From assembly GCA_046597455.1 (NCBI GenBank), contig JBKJKJ010000619.1, positions 1 to 5,025 on the forward strand: a stretch of 5,025 nucleotides of DNA, given 5' to 3'. The stretch is from JAQGMV01 sp046597455. GTDB lineage: Bacteria > Pseudomonadota > Gammaproteobacteria > Burkholderiales > SG8-41. Shown here piece after piece: positions 4,151-5,025 of the stretch. Both the position numbers and the translations under genes were made by a program. Positions within the stretch are counted from its first letter, which is position 1; every line of letters starts with the position of its first letter. Below the pieces are notes generated by a model, which was given only the letters and a program-made list of their open reading frames with translations, was not told where the DNA came from and made no database searches.

Positions 4151-5025
4151 TTAGGCCGCCGCAGTTTCCTTCAGGCCCGGCATTTCGAAACCCAGCTTCT
4201 CCAGATCCTCGATGACTTTCGCCGCCTGTTCCTTGGGCAGAGGATCGAGGGGCGGGCGCACCATGGCCCATGTCGGGTCCTGGGTGTAGTGCGCAACCAC
4301 CGCTTTGAGCGCGGGAATCATCACGTATTGGCCTGTGGCTTTGCGTATCGCATCGAGCTGATCCTGCTGCGCCTGCGCGTCGGCGTTCTTCCATTCGCGA
4401 TACAGCTTGTCGATCGGGGCCGGGTTCACGTTTGCGGTCGCGGAGATGCAGCCTGCGCCGCCTTCTTTCATGTTGGCGAGCAGGAACGATTCGCTTCCCA
4501 CGAAAACGTCGAAACCCGATTTCGCGAAAGCGTCGAGGAATTTCTTGGTATTGCTCCAGTCGCCCGAGCTGTCCTTCATGCCCGCGATCGCCGTCGGGTA
4601 GGCCTTGAGCAGGCGCTCGACCAGCTTAGGCGTGATGCCGACCACCGCTACGGGGGGAATGTGATACAGATAAATTCGCAGGCGCGCGTCGCCCACGCGT
4701 TCGATCACTTCGGCAAAGCTGCGGAACAAACCGTCTTCACTCACGCCTTTGTAGTAGAAAGGCGGCAGCATCAATACGCCCGCGGCCCCGGCTTTGACCG
4801 CGTGCTCGGTTAGGCGCACGGTGTCGGTCAGCGCGCAGCAACCGGTGCCCGGCATCATGCGGCTGGCGTCGACGTCTGCCGCCACCAGTGAGTCGAGCAG
4901 GGCGATACGCTCGTTCACTGAAAGCGAATTCGCTTCGCTGTTGGTGCCGAACACGGCGAGGCCGCAATTCTGCGACAGCAGCCACTGGCATTGCGTGATG
5001 AAGCGCCCGCTGTCCGGGCTCAAAT
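4151..5025 (-). CDS. DHDPS / N-acetylneuraminate lyase-family class I aldolase, N-terminus cut by window edge
   Basis: An open frame enters at the right edge and ends at TAA 4151-4153, giving 290 full visible codons of a family usually near 300 residues. The first beta-strand (usually ending in VTPF) is missing, so the true start lies beyond 5025; a TTG at 5023 is not a credible start. These cytoplasmic (beta/alpha)8 enzymes cleave or form 2-keto acids through a lysine Schiff base. Counting from the first visible codon: GTNSEAN (26-32) replaces the GTTGE loop, PGTG (58-61), PPFYYKG (87-93), YHIPP (120-124) carries the conserved Tyr120, GMKDSSGD (148-155) carries Schiff-base Lys150, and VGSE (175-178). 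The DapA arginine that binds the dicarboxylate (Arg138 in E. coli) corresponds to Val125, and the second Thr of the GTTGE loop is Asn28, so lysine biosynthesis is unlikely. A catabolic keto-acid aldolase or dehydratase fits better. It converges on the dehydrogenase gene with 73 bases between stops. Confidence 0.9.
   Translation of the reverse strand, partial: LSPDSGRFITQCQWLLSQNCGLAVFGTNSEANSLSVNERIALLDSLVAADVDASRMMPGTGCCALTDTVRLTEHAVKAGAAGVLMLPPFYYKGVSEDGLFRSFAEVIERVGDARLRIYLYHIPPVAVVGITPKLVERLLKAYPTAIAGMKDSSGDWSNTKKFLDAFAKSGFDVFVGSESFLLANMKEGGAGCISATANVNPAPIDKLYREWKNADAQAQQDQLDAIRKATGQYVMIPALKAVVAHYTQDPTWAMVRPPLDPLPKEQAAKVIEDLEKLGFEMPGLKETAAA

Noticed and set aside
4041..4394. 117-codon minus-strand frame spanning the convergent junction
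   Set aside because: It is out of frame with the DHDPS-family gene that occupies the same strand and overlaps the terminator region; its composition is that of a shadow frame.
1..5025. Search for mobile elements, CRISPR arrays, tRNAs, rRNAs or defence genes
   Set aside because: No transposase, terminal inverted repeats, spaced direct repeats, tRNA-like fold or defence motif was found by reading. The only repeats are paralogue homology and isolated inverted repeats.

Overview
The window is a GC-rich bacterial stretch made almost entirely of small-molecule uptake and catabolism genes. Two side-by-side substrate-binding proteins of the tripartite tricarboxylate transporter (TctC/Bug) family, a family greatly expanded in Burkholderiales and related Betaproteobacteria, make a betaproteobacterial source the best guess. 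This rests on gene content and base composition only, because no rRNA or other marker gene is present.

Layout. Positions 1-1302 carry two TctC-type periplasmic binding proteins on the minus strand: a complete upstream one (319-1302) and, 26 bases downstream, the N-terminal part of a second (1-292) that runs off the window. A divergent intergenic region (1303-1464) follows, with a candidate sigma70 promoter reading right. On the plus strand come a small cupin (1465-1926) and, overlapping its stop codon by one base, a fold-type III PLP enzyme of the D-threonine aldolase/DSD1 family (1926-3044). A 130-base gap with two hairpins precedes a plus-strand beta-hydroxyacid dehydrogenase of the 3-hydroxyisobutyrate dehydrogenase family (3175-4077), which ends at a convincing intrinsic terminator (4089-4137). 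Converging on it from the right is a minus-strand DHDPS/N-acetylneuraminate lyase-family aldolase (4151-5025), cut by the window edge close to its N-terminus.

How the genes may work together (inference). The TctC proteins would capture a carboxylate from the periplasm. The enzymes are all of kinds that act on hydroxy- or keto-acids: a PLP- and metal-dependent lyase for D-3-hydroxyamino acids, an NAD-type dehydrogenase for 3-hydroxy acids, a class I aldolase for 2-keto acids, and a cupin of unknown role. Together they suggest a peripheral catabolic locus for a hydroxy- or amino-carboxylate. The substrate cannot be named from sequence, and each enzyme differs at a specificity residue from the best-known family member. 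There is no mobile element, CRISPR array, RNA gene or defence system in view, and no clear sign of a radically new system. The most interesting aspects are the gene combination, the substituted active-site positions, and two strong inverted repeats (one inside a coding region, one spanning a stop codon).
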